Under the pieces are notes generated by a model that did no database searches, was not told the DNA's origin, and saw only the letters and a program-made list of their open reading frames with translations. This document shows, in pieces, positions 43,248 to 52,015 of a stretch of DNA of 64,000 bases. Numbering within the stretch: the stretch's first letter is position 1; each line of letters starts with the position of its first letter. Source of the DNA: Rhodococcus rhodnii (GTDB taxonomy: Bacteria > Actinomycetota > Actinomycetes > Mycobacteriales > Pseudonocardiaceae). The stretch covers positions 124,001-188,000 of the forward strand of contig JOAA01000007.1 of assembly GCA_000720375.1 (NCBI GenBank). Direction: 5' to 3'. Position numbers and translations under genes: made by a program.

Positions 43248-44519
43248 ATGGACCCCGTGGCAGAGGCCCGGCGCATGGCGCGGCCATTGCGTGGGTCGCA
43301 GGATCTGGACGAAGTGCTGGCGTCGACCTCGTCGGCTCGGTACGTGCTGATCGGTGAGGCGTCTCATGGCACGTCGGAGTTCTACGCGTGGCGGGCGGAG
43401 CTGACCAAGCGGCTGATCGCCGAGCAGGGATTCTCGTTCGTGGCCGTGGAAGGCGACTGGCCCGACTGTCACCGGCTGCACTGTTGTGTGGCGGGTGCGC
43501 CTGGTGTGGCGAATGATCCGGCTGCGGTGCTGTGGGAGTTCGAGCGGTGGCCGCGGTGGATGTGGGCCAACGAGGAAGTAGTGGACTTCGCCAGGTGGCT
43601 GCGTGGATTCAACGCCTCACGGACGCGTCCGGTGGGATTTCACGGCCTGGACGTGTACAGCCTGTGGGATTCGCTGCACGCCGTCCTGGCGTACTTGCGC
43701 GCGCACGATCCTGACCGGGTGGATGCCGCGCTGGAGGCGTACCGCTGCTTCGAGCCGTACACCGACCCGCAGGAGTACGCGTTCGCGACCCGGATCGTGC
43801 CGGAGAACTGCGAGCAGGACGTCGTCCGCATGTTGGCCGAGCTCAGACCGCCGGTTGCCGAGGATTCCCTGCCTGGGCTCGATCCGGCGTTCGTGGCGTG
43901 GCAGAACGCCGAAGTCGTCGCGGGCGCGGAGCGGTACTACCGGGAAATGGTGCGCGGCGGTGGCAGGTCGTGGAATGTCCGTGATCGTCACATGACTGAC
44001 ACGCTCGACCGCGTGATGAGCGCCTACGGTTCCAAAGCGAAAGCTGTTGTCTGGGCGCACAACACGCACGTGGGTGACGCCCGAGCGACCGACATGGCGG
44101 CGGCCGGAATGGTCAACATCGGCCAGTTGGTACGCGAGCGGCATGCCCTGGACGGTGTGATGTTGATCGGCTTCGGCAGTCACCGGGGAAGTGTGATCGC
44201 GTCTGACTTCTGGGGTGGGCCGATGTGCCGCATGCCGGTGCCCGACGCACGATCGGGCAGCGTCGAGGATCTGCTGCACGAGGCCGTCCCGGACAGCGAC
44301 AGCCTGTTCGTGTTCCCGGATTCCTCGTGGGCGAGCCAGGTTCGTGGGCACCGGGCGATCGGAGTGGTCTACCACCCGAACACCGAACGGGCGGGCAACT
44401 ATGTGCCGACGGTCCTCGACCAGAGGTACGACGCGTTCGTCCACTGCGACCACACCGAGGCACTGAATCCCTTGCACCAGTTCGAGCACGCGCAGGGCGA
44501 GCTCCGCCGAGTGGAATGA
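43248..44519 (+). CDS. Erythromycin esterase-family protein
   Basis: 423 residues. LIGEASHGTSEFYAWRAELTKRLIAEQGFSFVAVEGDWPD carries the family's conserved GEASHGT and E-G-D-W motifs, and AVVWAHNTHVGDARATDM the second catalytic His region. Enzymes of this family (EreA/EreB) hydrolyse macrolide lactones; most chromosomal members have unknown substrates, so resistance should not be assumed. It seems to be a single-gene unit. Confidence 0.92.
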   Translation: MDPVAEARRMARPLRGSQDLDEVLASTSSARYVLIGEASHGTSEFYAWRAELTKRLIAEQGFSFVAVEGDWPDCHRLHCCVAGAPGVANDPAAVLWEFERWPRWMWANEEVVDFARWLRGFNASRTRPVGFHGLDVYSLWDSLHAVLAYLRAHDPDRVDAALEAYRCFEPYTDPQEYAFATRIVPENCEQDVVRMLAELRPPVAEDSLPGLDPAFVAWQNAEVVAGAERYYREMVRGGGRSWNVRDRHMTDTLDRVMSAYGSKAKAVVWAHNTHVGDARATDMAAAGMVNIGQLVRERHALDGVMLIGFGSHRGSVIASDFWGGPMCRMPVPDARSGSVEDLLHEAVPDSDSLFVFPDSSWASQVRGHRAIGVVYHPNTERAGNYVPTVLDQRYDAFVHCDHTEALNPLHQFEHAQGELRRVE

Positions 44520-44565
44520 AGGGTGATCAACGATGACACGTGTTGCGGGATCACTGGAGTAGATG

Positions 44566-45012
44566 ATGTCTGTTCCGGTGGTCATCTCCTCGGCAGGCGC
44601 GGAGCTGGCGGGCGATCTGGTGGTTCCCGGTGATGCCAGGGCAATCGTGGTGTTCGCGCACGGCTCGGGCAGTTCCCGGCACAGCCTGCGCAACCGCGCG
44701 GTGGCCGAACTGTTGCAGGACAACGGGTTCGCCACGCTGTTGCTGGATCTGCTCACCGAGGACGAAGACCGGCGCACCACCGAGCTGCGGTTCGACATCC
44801 CGTTGCTCGCCGACCGGGTGGTCACGGCGGTCGAACAGATCGGCGACCAGATGGTGGTGCGGGGACTTCCGATCGGCTTGTTCGGCGCCAGCACCGGCGC
44901 GGCCGCCGCGCTGATCGCCGCCGCACGAGACAGCTCCGTGCGGGCGGTGGTGACCCTCGAGCATGTGGCCCGGCTGGCGACGAGCTGGTTCGACGAGCAT
45001 CTCATAGCGTGA
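44566..45012 (+). CDS. Shortened alpha/beta hydrolase (dienelactone hydrolase-like)
   Basis: 148 residues; related proteins have about 210-220. VVFAHGSGSSRHSLRNRAVAELLQDNGFATLLLDLLTEDE and the nucleophile elbow FGASTGAAAAL are intact. The protein then jumps from VRAVV to LEHVARLATSWFDEHL, the normal C-terminal helix, so about 60 residues carrying the catalytic Asp and His are missing in frame. It is probably inactive as a hydrolase. Many relatives are encoded with phosphoribosyltransferases; none is here. Confidence 0.78.
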   Translation: MSVPVVISSAGAELAGDLVVPGDARAIVVFAHGSGSSRHSLRNRAVAELLQDNGFATLLLDLLTEDEDRRTTELRFDIPLLADRVVTAVEQIGDQMVVRGLPIGLFGASTGAAAALIAAARDSSVRAVVTLEHVARLATSWFDEHLIA

Positions 45013-45062
45013 CACCAGCAGGAGTTCAAGACGGCCATCGATTACGCCGCAGCTGCGGAGAC

Positions 45063-45096
45063 GTCGTCAGTGTGGAGGCGTCGTCAGTGTGGAGGC
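45063..45096 (+). repeat. Two perfect 17-bp tandem copies
   Basis: GTCGTCAGTGTGGAGGC occurs at 45063-45079 and again at 45080-45096. The second copy overlaps the last codons and the stop of the MarR gene, so the repeat has probably arisen by slippage there. A role is not evident. Confidence 0.8.
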
Positions 45097-45554
45097 TCCG
45101 TGGCCAGCGCGGCGCGGCACCGGTTGAGGTAGTCCCCGAACGCCTCGCGCTCCGCGAGGTCCAGGTCCGCCACCATCTGTTCTTCCAACGCACGTACAGC
45201 GGGTTCGTTGTCGGCGAGCACGGCCCGGCCCGCGTCGGTGAGGCTGAGCAGCAGGCGCCTGCGGTTGTTCGGGTCGCGGTCCCGGCGGATCAGTCCACGC
45301 CGTTCCAGCCCGGAAACCAGATCAGCCATGGCCTGTGGGGTGACGAACGAGTTGCGGGCGAGCTCAGCCGACGACGACTGTCCGTCTCGCCGCTGCAACA
45401 CCGTCAGCGCCGTGTACTGCAGCGCGGTCACTCCGGCTGGCTTGAGCAGTTCGTCCAGGTGTGCGCGAACGACCAGTTCGACTTGTTTGATCGCGTAGAG
45501 CAGGGACGGCCGGGCCGCCCGGCGACCGCGCAGCACTCGGTTGACGCCTGACAT
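45084..45554 (-). CDS. MarR-family transcriptional regulator
   Basis: 156 residues from the ATG at 45554. The winged helix reads VTALQYTALTVLQRRDGQSSSAELARNSFVTPQAMADLVSGLERRGLIRRDRDPNNRRRLLLSLTDAG, the full MarR pattern with the DPxxRR wing. It is divergent from the aldehyde dehydrogenase gene, and two matching palindromic sites lie between them; it probably represses both in the absence of an aromatic ligand. Confidence 0.93.
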   Translation of the reverse strand: MSGVNRVLRGRRAARPSLLYAIKQVELVVRAHLDELLKPAGVTALQYTALTVLQRRDGQSSSAELARNSFVTPQAMADLVSGLERRGLIRRDRDPNNRRRLLLSLTDAGRAVLADNEPAVRALEEQMVADLDLAEREAFGDYLNRCRAALATEPPH

Positions 45555-45569
45555 ACCGCGAGTGTAGAT

Positions 45570-45580
45570 CAGGAATCTTG
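45570..45580. promoter_or_regulatory. MarR operator candidate 1
   Basis: CAGGAATCTTG within ATCAGGAATCTTGTCA, 15 bases upstream of the MarR start. It is an imperfect copy of the site at 45624-45634, centre to centre 54 bases. Confidence 0.6.
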
Positions 45581-45623
45581 TCACCGAAACTCTTTTAACC
45601 CCAAAACATCCCTCGATGATTAT

Positions 45624-45634
45624 CAGGAATCCTG
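45624..45634. promoter_or_regulatory. MarR operator candidate 2
   Basis: CAGGAATCCTG is a perfect palindrome around its central A, inside TATCAGGAATCCTGTTA. It lies 48 bases before the aldehyde dehydrogenase start and next to TTAATGT, a possible -10 element, so binding would block that promoter. Confidence 0.62.
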
Positions 45635-45682
45635 TTAATGTGGTCACGGCAGCGGAGCCGAGGCGCGAAGAGGCGACTGACT

Positions 45683-47161
45683 ATGACCGCAGTAGACACC
45701 CATGCCGGACCGGCCGTGCGCAGGCCGCAGGTCGATCCGGGCAAATTGTTCATCGGGGGCCAGTGGCGCGAGGGCGCACAGCACTGCGAGGTGATCGATC
45801 CGTCGACCGGGAGCGTCATCACGACTGTCGTCGACGCGACCGAAGACGAAGTGAGCGACGCCGTTCTGGCCGCCCGCACGGCGTTCGACAATGGACAGTG
45901 GGCGCGCTTGCCAGGCAGGGAACGCGGGCGCGTGCTGAACCGCGTCGCCGAGTTGGTCCGCCGTCGTGCCGATGACCTTGTCGCCGTGGAGAGCCTGGAC
46001 GTGGGCAAACCGGTGGCGTTATGCCGTCCCGTCGACGTGATGACCACGGCCGACCAGTACGAGTACTACGCCGCGCTGGCTCAGTCGATGGACGGCGCCG
46101 TGCGTGACATCCCGATCAACGCTCACGCCTACACACGACGCGAGCCCCTGGGCGTGGTCGGCGCGATCACCCCCTTCAACTTCCCGTTGATCCTCAGTAC
46201 CACCAAGATCGCTCCAGCGCTGGCGGCCGGGAACGCCGTCGTGCACAAACCCGCGCCGGACACGCCACTGAGCGCCTTGCTGATGGCGGAAATCCTCGCC
46301 GAAGCGGGCGTGCCCGACGGAGTGGTCAACGTGGTGACCGGCGGCGCACGGGCCGGTGAGGCGCTGGTACGGGATCCGCGTGTCGACAAGATCGCCTTCA
46401 CCGGGTCAACCGCGATCGGCAAACACACTGCTCAGCTGGCCGGCGCCGCACTCAAACCGGTCACCCTTGAACTCGGTGGGAACGCCGCACACGTCGTGTT
46501 CGAAGACGCCGACCTGCACAAGGCGATCGGCGCCGTGATCAAGGCGTTCGTGTTCAACAGCGGCCAGTTCTGCATGGCCGGCCCACGACTGCTCGTCGCC
46601 GAACCGTTGTACGACACCGTGCTCGGCATTCTCGCCGACGCCGTGTCCGGTGTCCCGATCGGCGACCCGTTCGACGGAACGACCGTGATCGGCCCGATGG
46701 CGGGTGAGCGCCAACTCGCGAAAGTACTGGCGTACATCGAGCAAGCCCGCGCCGAGGGTGGACGCGTGATCGCCGGAGGTGAACGGCTGGACTTGAACGG
46801 CGGCTTTTACCTGCGGCCCACCGTGATCGCCGGATTGCCCGCCGAGTCACGCGTGATCCAGGAGGAGATCTTCGGCCCGGTGCTGACCGTTCAGTCCTTT
46901 TCGGACGAGGACGAGGCGATCGCATTGGCCAACGGAACACCGTACGGGCTCGCGGCCGGGCTGCAGACGGAGAACCTCGCGCGAGCCCACCGGGTCGCCG
47001 CGCGGCTGCGGGCCGGGATCGTGTGGGTCAACGATTGGGCGATGCTCGATCCGGCCGTGCCGTTCGGCGGCGTGAAGCAGTCCGGATTCGGCCGTGAGTA
47101 CGGCCCGGAGGCGTTGGCCTCCTACACCACCACCAAGTCCGTCGTGATCTCCTTGGACTGA
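45683..47161 (+). CDS. NAD(P)-dependent aldehyde dehydrogenase
   Basis: 492 residues. Signature stretches are ITPFNFPLILSTTKIAPALAAGNAVVHKPAPDTP, FTGSTAIGKHTAQLAGAALKPVTLELGG (catalytic Glu) and FNSGQFCMAGPRLL (catalytic Cys), ending PFGGVKQSGFGREYGPEAL. It resembles betaine-, benzaldehyde- and vanillin-type dehydrogenases. The next gene, a benzyl-alcohol-type dehydrogenase, begins 14 bases later, so the pair would convert an aryl alcohol to acid through the aldehyde. The MarR protein opposite probably controls it. Confidence 0.93.
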   Translation: MTAVDTHAGPAVRRPQVDPGKLFIGGQWREGAQHCEVIDPSTGSVITTVVDATEDEVSDAVLAARTAFDNGQWARLPGRERGRVLNRVAELVRRRADDLVAVESLDVGKPVALCRPVDVMTTADQYEYYAALAQSMDGAVRDIPINAHAYTRREPLGVVGAITPFNFPLILSTTKIAPALAAGNAVVHKPAPDTPLSALLMAEILAEAGVPDGVVNVVTGGARAGEALVRDPRVDKIAFTGSTAIGKHTAQLAGAALKPVTLELGGNAAHVVFEDADLHKAIGAVIKAFVFNSGQFCMAGPRLLVAEPLYDTVLGILADAVSGVPIGDPFDGTTVIGPMAGERQLAKVLAYIEQARAEGGRVIAGGERLDLNGGFYLRPTVIAGLPAESRVIQEEIFGPVLTVQSFSDEDEAIALANGTPYGLAAGLQTENLARAHRVAARLRAGIVWVNDWAMLDPAVPFGGVKQSGFGREYGPEALASYTTTKSVVISLD

Positions 47162-47175
47162 TGAGGAGCCTGCGA

Positions 47176-48300
47176 ATGTCCACAATCACCACAGCGGCCG
47201 TCGTCGAATCGCCGGGCGCCGGCTTCACACTGTCTGAAGTGAAACTGGGTGACCTGCGCCCCGACGAGATCCTCGTCCGGATGGTCGCGGCAGGCATCTG
47301 CCACACGGACCTCAGTGTCGCCCACGGCGCATTGCCGTTCCCGATGCCTGCCGTTCTGGGGCATGAGGGCGCCGGTGTCGTCGAAGCCGTAGGTACTTCG
47401 GTTACGCGGGTGCGCCCCGGCGACCAAGTATTGCTCAGTTACACGTCGTGCGGCCGGTGCGTGAGTTGTCATGACGGGCATCCTGCCTACTGTGAGACGT
47501 GGTTGCCCGCCAATCTCATCGGCGGCCGCAGGCTCGACGGCTCGGCCACGATCACGCGTGGCGGACACGACGTTGGCGGGCACTTCTTCGGCCAGTCCAG
47601 TTTCGCCCGCCACGCGATCGCCGACGAGCGCGGCGTCGTCAAGGTCGGTCCCGGCGCACCGCTGGACCTCCTGGCACCGCTCGGTTGCGGCGTGATGACC
47701 GGTGCTGGCGCGGTGTGGAACGTGCTGCAACCCCGGCCAGGCTCCACTTTGCTCATTACCGGCGCCGGCGCGGTCGGTCTGTCCGCGGTGATGGCCGCGA
47801 CCATGACACCGGCGACGAGGATCATCGTCGCCGACCGGGTCGAAGACCGGCTACGGCTGGCCCGCGAGTTCGGCGCGACCGACACCATCGACACGACGAT
47901 GTCCGATCTCGCCGACGAGGTCAGCCGGTTGACCGGCGATCACGGCGTGGACGGTGTTGTCGAGAGCACCGGCAACGTCGGTGTGCTGCGCACGGCGATC
48001 AGCACGCTGGCGGTGCGGGGGACGGCCGTGATCGTGGGCGCACCGGCGTTCGGCACCGAAGTCCCGGTCGACGTCAACTTCATGCTCCCCGGACGGCACG
48101 TGGTGGGCTTGACGCTCGGGGACGCCGAGATCGAAGCGCTCGTCCCGGTCCTTGCCGGTCTGGTGACCGCGGGACGACTGCCCGTCGACCGGCTGATCAC
48201 GCACTACCGGTTCGACGAGATCGCCGCGGCGGTCGAGGACGTCACCGCCGGGAAGACGATCAAGCCGGTGCTCCGGTTCGACCAGCCAACGACCGGCTGA
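47176..48300 (+). CDS. Zinc-dependent aryl-alcohol dehydrogenase (XylB-like)
   Basis: 374 residues from the ATG at 47176 (GGAG upstream). ICHTDLSVAHGALPFPMPAVLGHEGAGVVEAVG holds the catalytic zinc ligands, CGRCVSCHDGHPAYC the four-cysteine structural zinc site, and ITGAGAVGLSAVMAA the NAD-binding loop. The class III-like architecture fits benzyl or coniferyl-type alcohol dehydrogenases. The 3' end overlaps the convergent IclR gene by 41 bases. Confidence 0.92.
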   Translation: MSTITTAAVVESPGAGFTLSEVKLGDLRPDEILVRMVAAGICHTDLSVAHGALPFPMPAVLGHEGAGVVEAVGTSVTRVRPGDQVLLSYTSCGRCVSCHDGHPAYCETWLPANLIGGRRLDGSATITRGGHDVGGHFFGQSSFARHAIADERGVVKVGPGAPLDLLAPLGCGVMTGAGAVWNVLQPRPGSTLLITGAGAVGLSAVMAATMTPATRIIVADRVEDRLRLAREFGATDTIDTTMSDLADEVSRLTGDHGVDGVVESTGNVGVLRTAISTLAVRGTAVIVGAPAFGTEVPVDVNFMLPGRHVVGLTLGDAEIEALVPVLAGLVTAGRLPVDRLITHYRFDEIAAAVEDVTAGKTIKPVLRFDQPTTG

Positions 48301-49015
48301 TACCGCGGGCGGCCGCCCTGACCAGCGCTGCCAGTGCGTTCGGTTGGGCGTTGTCCGCCCGCACCACAAGGGAAACCGCGGCGACGACGGCGCCATCCGC
48401 GTTGTGGATCGGCGCCGCCACCGACAGGGCGTCCACAGTGACCTGACCGTCGCTCACCGCGTACCCGCAACGGCGCACATCGGCCAGAACCTCCCGCAGC
48501 CGTACCGGATCCGTGATGGTCTTCGGGCTGTACGCCTGCAACGGCGCGGAAAGCATCTCTTCCTGCACGTCGGCAGGTGCGTGCGCGAGCAGCACCATGC
48601 CGACTCCGGTGGCGTGCAAGGCAAAGCGGCCGCCCACCCGGGTCAGCACCGGCACGGCGCCCCGGCCCGCGATCCGTTCGACGAACACCACCTCAAGCCC
48701 TTCACGGACGGCCAGCTGAACGTTCTCGTGGCTGACCTCGTAGAGATCCTCGAGAAAAGGCAGAGCGGCCTCGCGCAGGCCGAGGCCTCGCGGCGCCAGC
48801 GAGGCCACCTCCCACAGCCGCAGTCCGATGTGGAAACGGCCGTCAACGCCGCGTTCGAGCGCTCCCCATTCGAGCAGTTCGATCGCACGCCGATGCGCCG
48901 TCGGCAGCGACAGCCCGGCGCGCCGGGCCAGTTCGCTGAGCGTCAGTTCCGGCGCGGCCGGGGTGAACGCGCCGAGCAGGGCCAAAACCTTGCTGGTGAC
49001 CGAACTGCCGCTCAT
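48260..49015 (-). CDS. IclR-family transcriptional regulator
   Basis: 251 residues from the ATG at 49015 (GAGG, 8 bases away). The N-terminal winged helix (LTLSELARRAGLSLPTAHRRAIELLEWGALER) and the C-terminal effector domain (GLEVVFVERIAGRGAVPVLTRVGGRFALHATGVGMVLLA) are complete. It begins 8 bases after the reductase gene, so it is the last gene of the Rieske oxygenase operon and probably controls it in response to an aromatic acid. Confidence 0.93.
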   Translation of the reverse strand: MSGSSVTSKVLALLGAFTPAAPELTLSELARRAGLSLPTAHRRAIELLEWGALERGVDGRFHIGLRLWEVASLAPRGLGLREAALPFLEDLYEVSHENVQLAVREGLEVVFVERIAGRGAVPVLTRVGGRFALHATGVGMVLLAHAPADVQEEMLSAPLQAYSPKTITDPVRLREVLADVRRCGYAVSDGQVTVDALSVAAPIHNADGAVVAAVSLVVRADNAQPNALAALVRAAARGISRSLAGRTGAPA

Positions 49016-49023
49016 CACCGACC

Positions 49024-49959
49024 TCACAAGTCCAAAGTCAGACGCGGGCCGCACGCCCGTGACACGCAGATCATCATTGTGTCGCACGCGGCCCGTTCCG
49101 TCTCGGTGAGCAGCGAATCCCGGTGGTCAGGCACGCCGTCCAGCACCACCGTCTCACATGTCCCGCACGTCCCTTCCCGGCACGACGAGAGCACCTGTAC
49201 CCCGGCTTCCTCGACCACCGACAGGATCGTTTTGCCCGCCGGCACAGCGAGAACCTTGCCCGACTGGGCCAGCTCGACCTCGAAGCCGGTGCGCTCGCCG
49301 GTGTCCGGCAGGGCGGTGAACCGCTCGACCCGCAAGGCTCCGGACGGCCACCCGGCACAGTGCTGTTCCACGGCCGCCAGCAGGGGTTCCGGCCCGCAGC
49401 AGTACACCAAGGTCTCCGGGTCTGGTTCGCTCAACAGCGAGGCCAGGTCCAGCAGGCCGGTTTCGTCCTGTGGCCGTATGCTCACCCGGTCGCCGTGGTC
49501 ATGGACGAGCTGGTCCCGGAACGCCATCGAACGGCGCGTGCGGCCGCCGTACAGCAATGTCCATTCCACACCACGCCTTTCGGCGGCCGCCAGCATCGGC
49601 CTGATCGGGGTGATTCCGATGCCGCCCGCGATGAACAGGTAGCGTTTCGCCTCCACCAAAGGGAAGTTGTTGCGCGGACCGCGAACGCCGATCCGGTCGC
49701 CGACCCGCAGCCGCTCGTGCACCTGCCGTGAGCCGCCGCGACCATCCGGCTCATGCAACACGGCGATCTGGAAGGCGGACCGGTCCTCCGGGTCGCCGCA
49801 CAACGAGTACTGCCGGACCACATCCGGCCCCAGCAGGAGATCAATGTGCGCACCAGGTTCCCATTCGGGCAGGGCGACGTTCTCGGGATGGCCGAGGGTC
49901 AGCCGGACCACGCCCTCGGCGATGGTCTCTTTCTCCGTGACCACAACCTCGAGCGTCAT
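49024..49959 (-). CDS. Oxygenase reductase (VanB-like, FMN and 2Fe-2S)
   Basis: 311 residues from the ATG at 49959, overlapping the previous small gene by four bases. The FMN-binding part has RQYSLCGDP, the NAD part YLFIAGGIGITPIRPMLA and CCGPEPLL, and the C-terminal plant-type ferredoxin domain CREGTCGTCETVVLDG followed by ICVSRA. This is the order in phthalate-type reductases such as VanB. It passes electrons from NAD(P)H to the Rieske oxygenase encoded upstream. Confidence 0.93.
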   Translation of the reverse strand: MTLEVVVTEKETIAEGVVRLTLGHPENVALPEWEPGAHIDLLLGPDVVRQYSLCGDPEDRSAFQIAVLHEPDGRGGSRQVHERLRVGDRIGVRGPRNNFPLVEAKRYLFIAGGIGITPIRPMLAAAERRGVEWTLLYGGRTRRSMAFRDQLVHDHGDRVSIRPQDETGLLDLASLLSEPDPETLVYCCGPEPLLAAVEQHCAGWPSGALRVERFTALPDTGERTGFEVELAQSGKVLAVPAGKTILSVVEEAGVQVLSSCREGTCGTCETVVLDGVPDHRDSLLTETERAACDTMMICVSRACGPRLTLDL

Positions 49960-50123
49960 CGTGGTTGCCTCACACGGTGGCCATTCGGGTGGTCGAGCAG
50001 CCAGTCCCACAGTTCGATGGGGTCGTTCGCCTCGTGCTCGGTACCGCAGTGGCACACGCCCACCAGGATGTCGCTGCCCGGTTTCCAGTGGATCCGGTAC
50101 ACGGCACCGGGTTTCTCCGTCAT
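49956..50123 (-). CDS. 55-aa protein between oxygenase and reductase
   Basis: The ATG at 50123 overlaps the oxygenase stop (ATGA) and the stop overlaps the reductase start (ATGA), so it is translationally linked on both sides. The sequence has VYRIHWKPGSDILVGVCHCGTEHEANDPIELWDWLLDHP, with a CHCG cysteine pair and several His. I have no name for it; a small accessory or metal-binding protein of the oxygenase system is the natural reading. Confidence 0.75.
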   Translation of the reverse strand: MTEKPGAVYRIHWKPGSDILVGVCHCGTEHEANDPIELWDWLLDHPNGHRVRQPR

Positions 50124-51145
50124 GCCGTGGCCATCCGCTTGAGGATCCGGCGTGCCGCGAGGCCACCGGCGTCGATGTTGATCGACAGCTCCTGGTAGCC
50201 CTCCGGCTCGGTCTGGATGACCCGTTCGAGGATGTCCAATGCGGTCACGTCCTGCAGGACCACGGTCCGGTTGCTCTCCCGCAAGAACTCCGACACGCCT
50301 TCGTCCTCCAGGGCGAAATCCCGTGCCACCGCCCAGAAATCGTGCGTGCTGTGCTCGGTCTCCGGGGTGATGGCGTACACGACCTCGACGTGGAATCCGT
50401 GCGGATCCGAGCCGTCGGCCTCGGGCAGCACACCGGCCGGTGCGACCCGGCTGTGCAGCAGGTACAGGCACGGCGGGTGGTACTCGATGTCCTGCCACCG
50501 GGTGATCCGGCCCTCGATCCCGGTCGACTTGGCGTAGAACGGCGGGCACTCGGCGTCGGCCATGCGCCTGCTCACCCGGATGATCGCGTTGTCCTCGTCC
50601 ACCTCGGTGGTGATCGGAGTGGCCGCCACCTCAGGTGTCCCGATGTACCCGCCGTGCAAATAGGTCTCATGTGACAGGTCGAGCAGGTTGTCGACGAGCA
50701 ACTCATAACGCGCGGCCAGCGGCTCCATCCCGCACACGGTCGTGTAGTCCGGGTCGGCGAGCCACGGCGCGCGGGGAATCGGAGCCGCGTCGGCCTTCTC
50801 CCGATCGCCGATCCACACCCAGACAAAGGAATCCTGTTCCACCACGGGGTAACTCGACACGCGCGCGGTGCGTGGAACGCGTGTCTGTCCCGGCACGAAC
50901 ACGCAGGTTCCCGTGCTGTCGTAGGTGAAGCCGTGATAGCCGCAGACGATCGTGTCGGCGTCAAGCCTGCCTTCCGACAACGGATAACGCCGATGAACGC
51001 AGCGGTCGGCCAACGCCACGACCACGCCGTCCGCGGTGCGGTAGAACACGATCGGCTCGCCAAGAATGGTTCTGGCGAACAACTCCGGGCCGATCTCGCT
51101 GCCGTAAGCCGCGACGTACCACTGGTTTCGCACGAAAGCCGTCAT
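50120..51145 (-). CDS. Rieske non-heme iron oxygenase (VanA-like)
   Basis: 341 residues. The Rieske 2Fe-2S ligands are in CVHRRYPLSEG (Cys48, His50) and CGYHG (Cys68, His71). The mononuclear iron site follows as DNLLDLSHETYLHGGYIG (Asp-His-His region). The length and order match VanA-type aromatic O-demethylases and related ring hydroxylases. It is the first gene of an operon with the 55-aa protein, the reductase and IclR. The substrate is probably a methoxylated or carboxylated aromatic; the exact one cannot be read. Confidence 0.92.
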   Translation of the reverse strand: MTAFVRNQWYVAAYGSEIGPELFARTILGEPIVFYRTADGVVVALADRCVHRRYPLSEGRLDADTIVCGYHGFTYDSTGTCVFVPGQTRVPRTARVSSYPVVEQDSFVWVWIGDREKADAAPIPRAPWLADPDYTTVCGMEPLAARYELLVDNLLDLSHETYLHGGYIGTPEVAATPITTEVDEDNAIIRVSRRMADAECPPFYAKSTGIEGRITRWQDIEYHPPCLYLLHSRVAPAGVLPEADGSDPHGFHVEVVYAITPETEHSTHDFWAVARDFALEDEGVSEFLRESNRTVVLQDVTALDILERVIQTEPEGYQELSINIDAGGLAARRILKRMATA

Positions 51146-51255
51146 AGCTGGACCTCCACACCGGCGTTGGCTGTCGGGCCAGCATCAGCCATCGAACCGG
51201 TGTGGCCGGAGCACCGTTTTCACTCAGTGAAAGACTTTCGCTCTCGGCGCCGTTG

Positions 51256-51933
51256 TCAGGACACCGTGTCCCACACCTGGTCGACCATCGCGGCCACCTG
51301 CTGCGGCTCGTGCCGGACATCCCCGGACGGGCGGATCTCCACGGTCAGCGCACCGCCGGTGCGTGCACAGCTGATGGTATTCACCGAGTCGGGTTCGGGC
51401 GCCTTGCCGGCCCGTGTCGTGTTGTTGCGGATCGAACAGGAGACCTGACCGAACTCCTGCAGCTCGTTCAGTGGTCGCTCGACCCCGAGCTCCGCCGGAT
51501 CCTCGTACGGCACATACTGCGGATGAGGGGATGACGCCCGGAAGATCATCACAGTCAACTGGCTCTTCAAGGTCTCGTCCGCGTAGGTCCGGACCACGGC
51601 GGCCGTGCCACCATGGGACCGCGAGAGGCGCTGCGAGCTCTGTTCGTTCCACGACTGGATCCTGGTCACGTTGTTCGCGGCCCGTGGGGACTTGTTCAGC
51701 TCCACCTGTTCGAACGGCACGAACGCCCCGATCCGATCGGGTGCCGTGATCGGCTGGCTGTCCGTCAAGGTGCCGGATCCACTCAGCAGCCATGCCCCGC
51801 CAACAGCCAGCACGCCAATCGTCAGGCCGGCCAGACCGGCGACAATCAACGCCCAGCGGCCCACCGATGTGCTTTGGCCCGAGGCTGGCTCCGTCGGCAC
51901 AGGCGGGGAACTCGGTTCAGGCACCTCAGTCAT
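51256..51933 (-). CDS. Membrane-anchored hypothetical protein
   Basis: 225 residues: a Pro-rich cytoplasmic start (about 25 residues), one membrane helix (ALIVAGLAGLTIGVLAVGGAWLL, residues 28-50) and an extracytoplasmic domain with two cysteines (VSCSIRNN and ISCARTG) that could form a disulfide. Similar single-pass proteins are frequent in Pseudonocardiales; the function is unknown. The 110 bases to the oxygenase gene hold its terminator region, with no clear hairpin. Confidence 0.75.
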   Translation of the reverse strand: MTEVPEPSSPPVPTEPASGQSTSVGRWALIVAGLAGLTIGVLAVGGAWLLSGSGTLTDSQPITAPDRIGAFVPFEQVELNKSPRAANNVTRIQSWNEQSSQRLSRSHGGTAAVVRTYADETLKSQLTVMIFRASSPHPQYVPYEDPAELGVERPLNELQEFGQVSCSIRNNTTRAGKAPEPDSVNTISCARTGGALTVEIRPSGDVRHEPQQVAAMVDQVWDTVS

Positions 51934-52015
51934 ACGGGCATGCTAGGCACGAAGACGAGCGTCCGGGGCGGCACAAATCAGGCCAGCACGACGGAGCCTC
52001 CACTGTGGAGGACGT

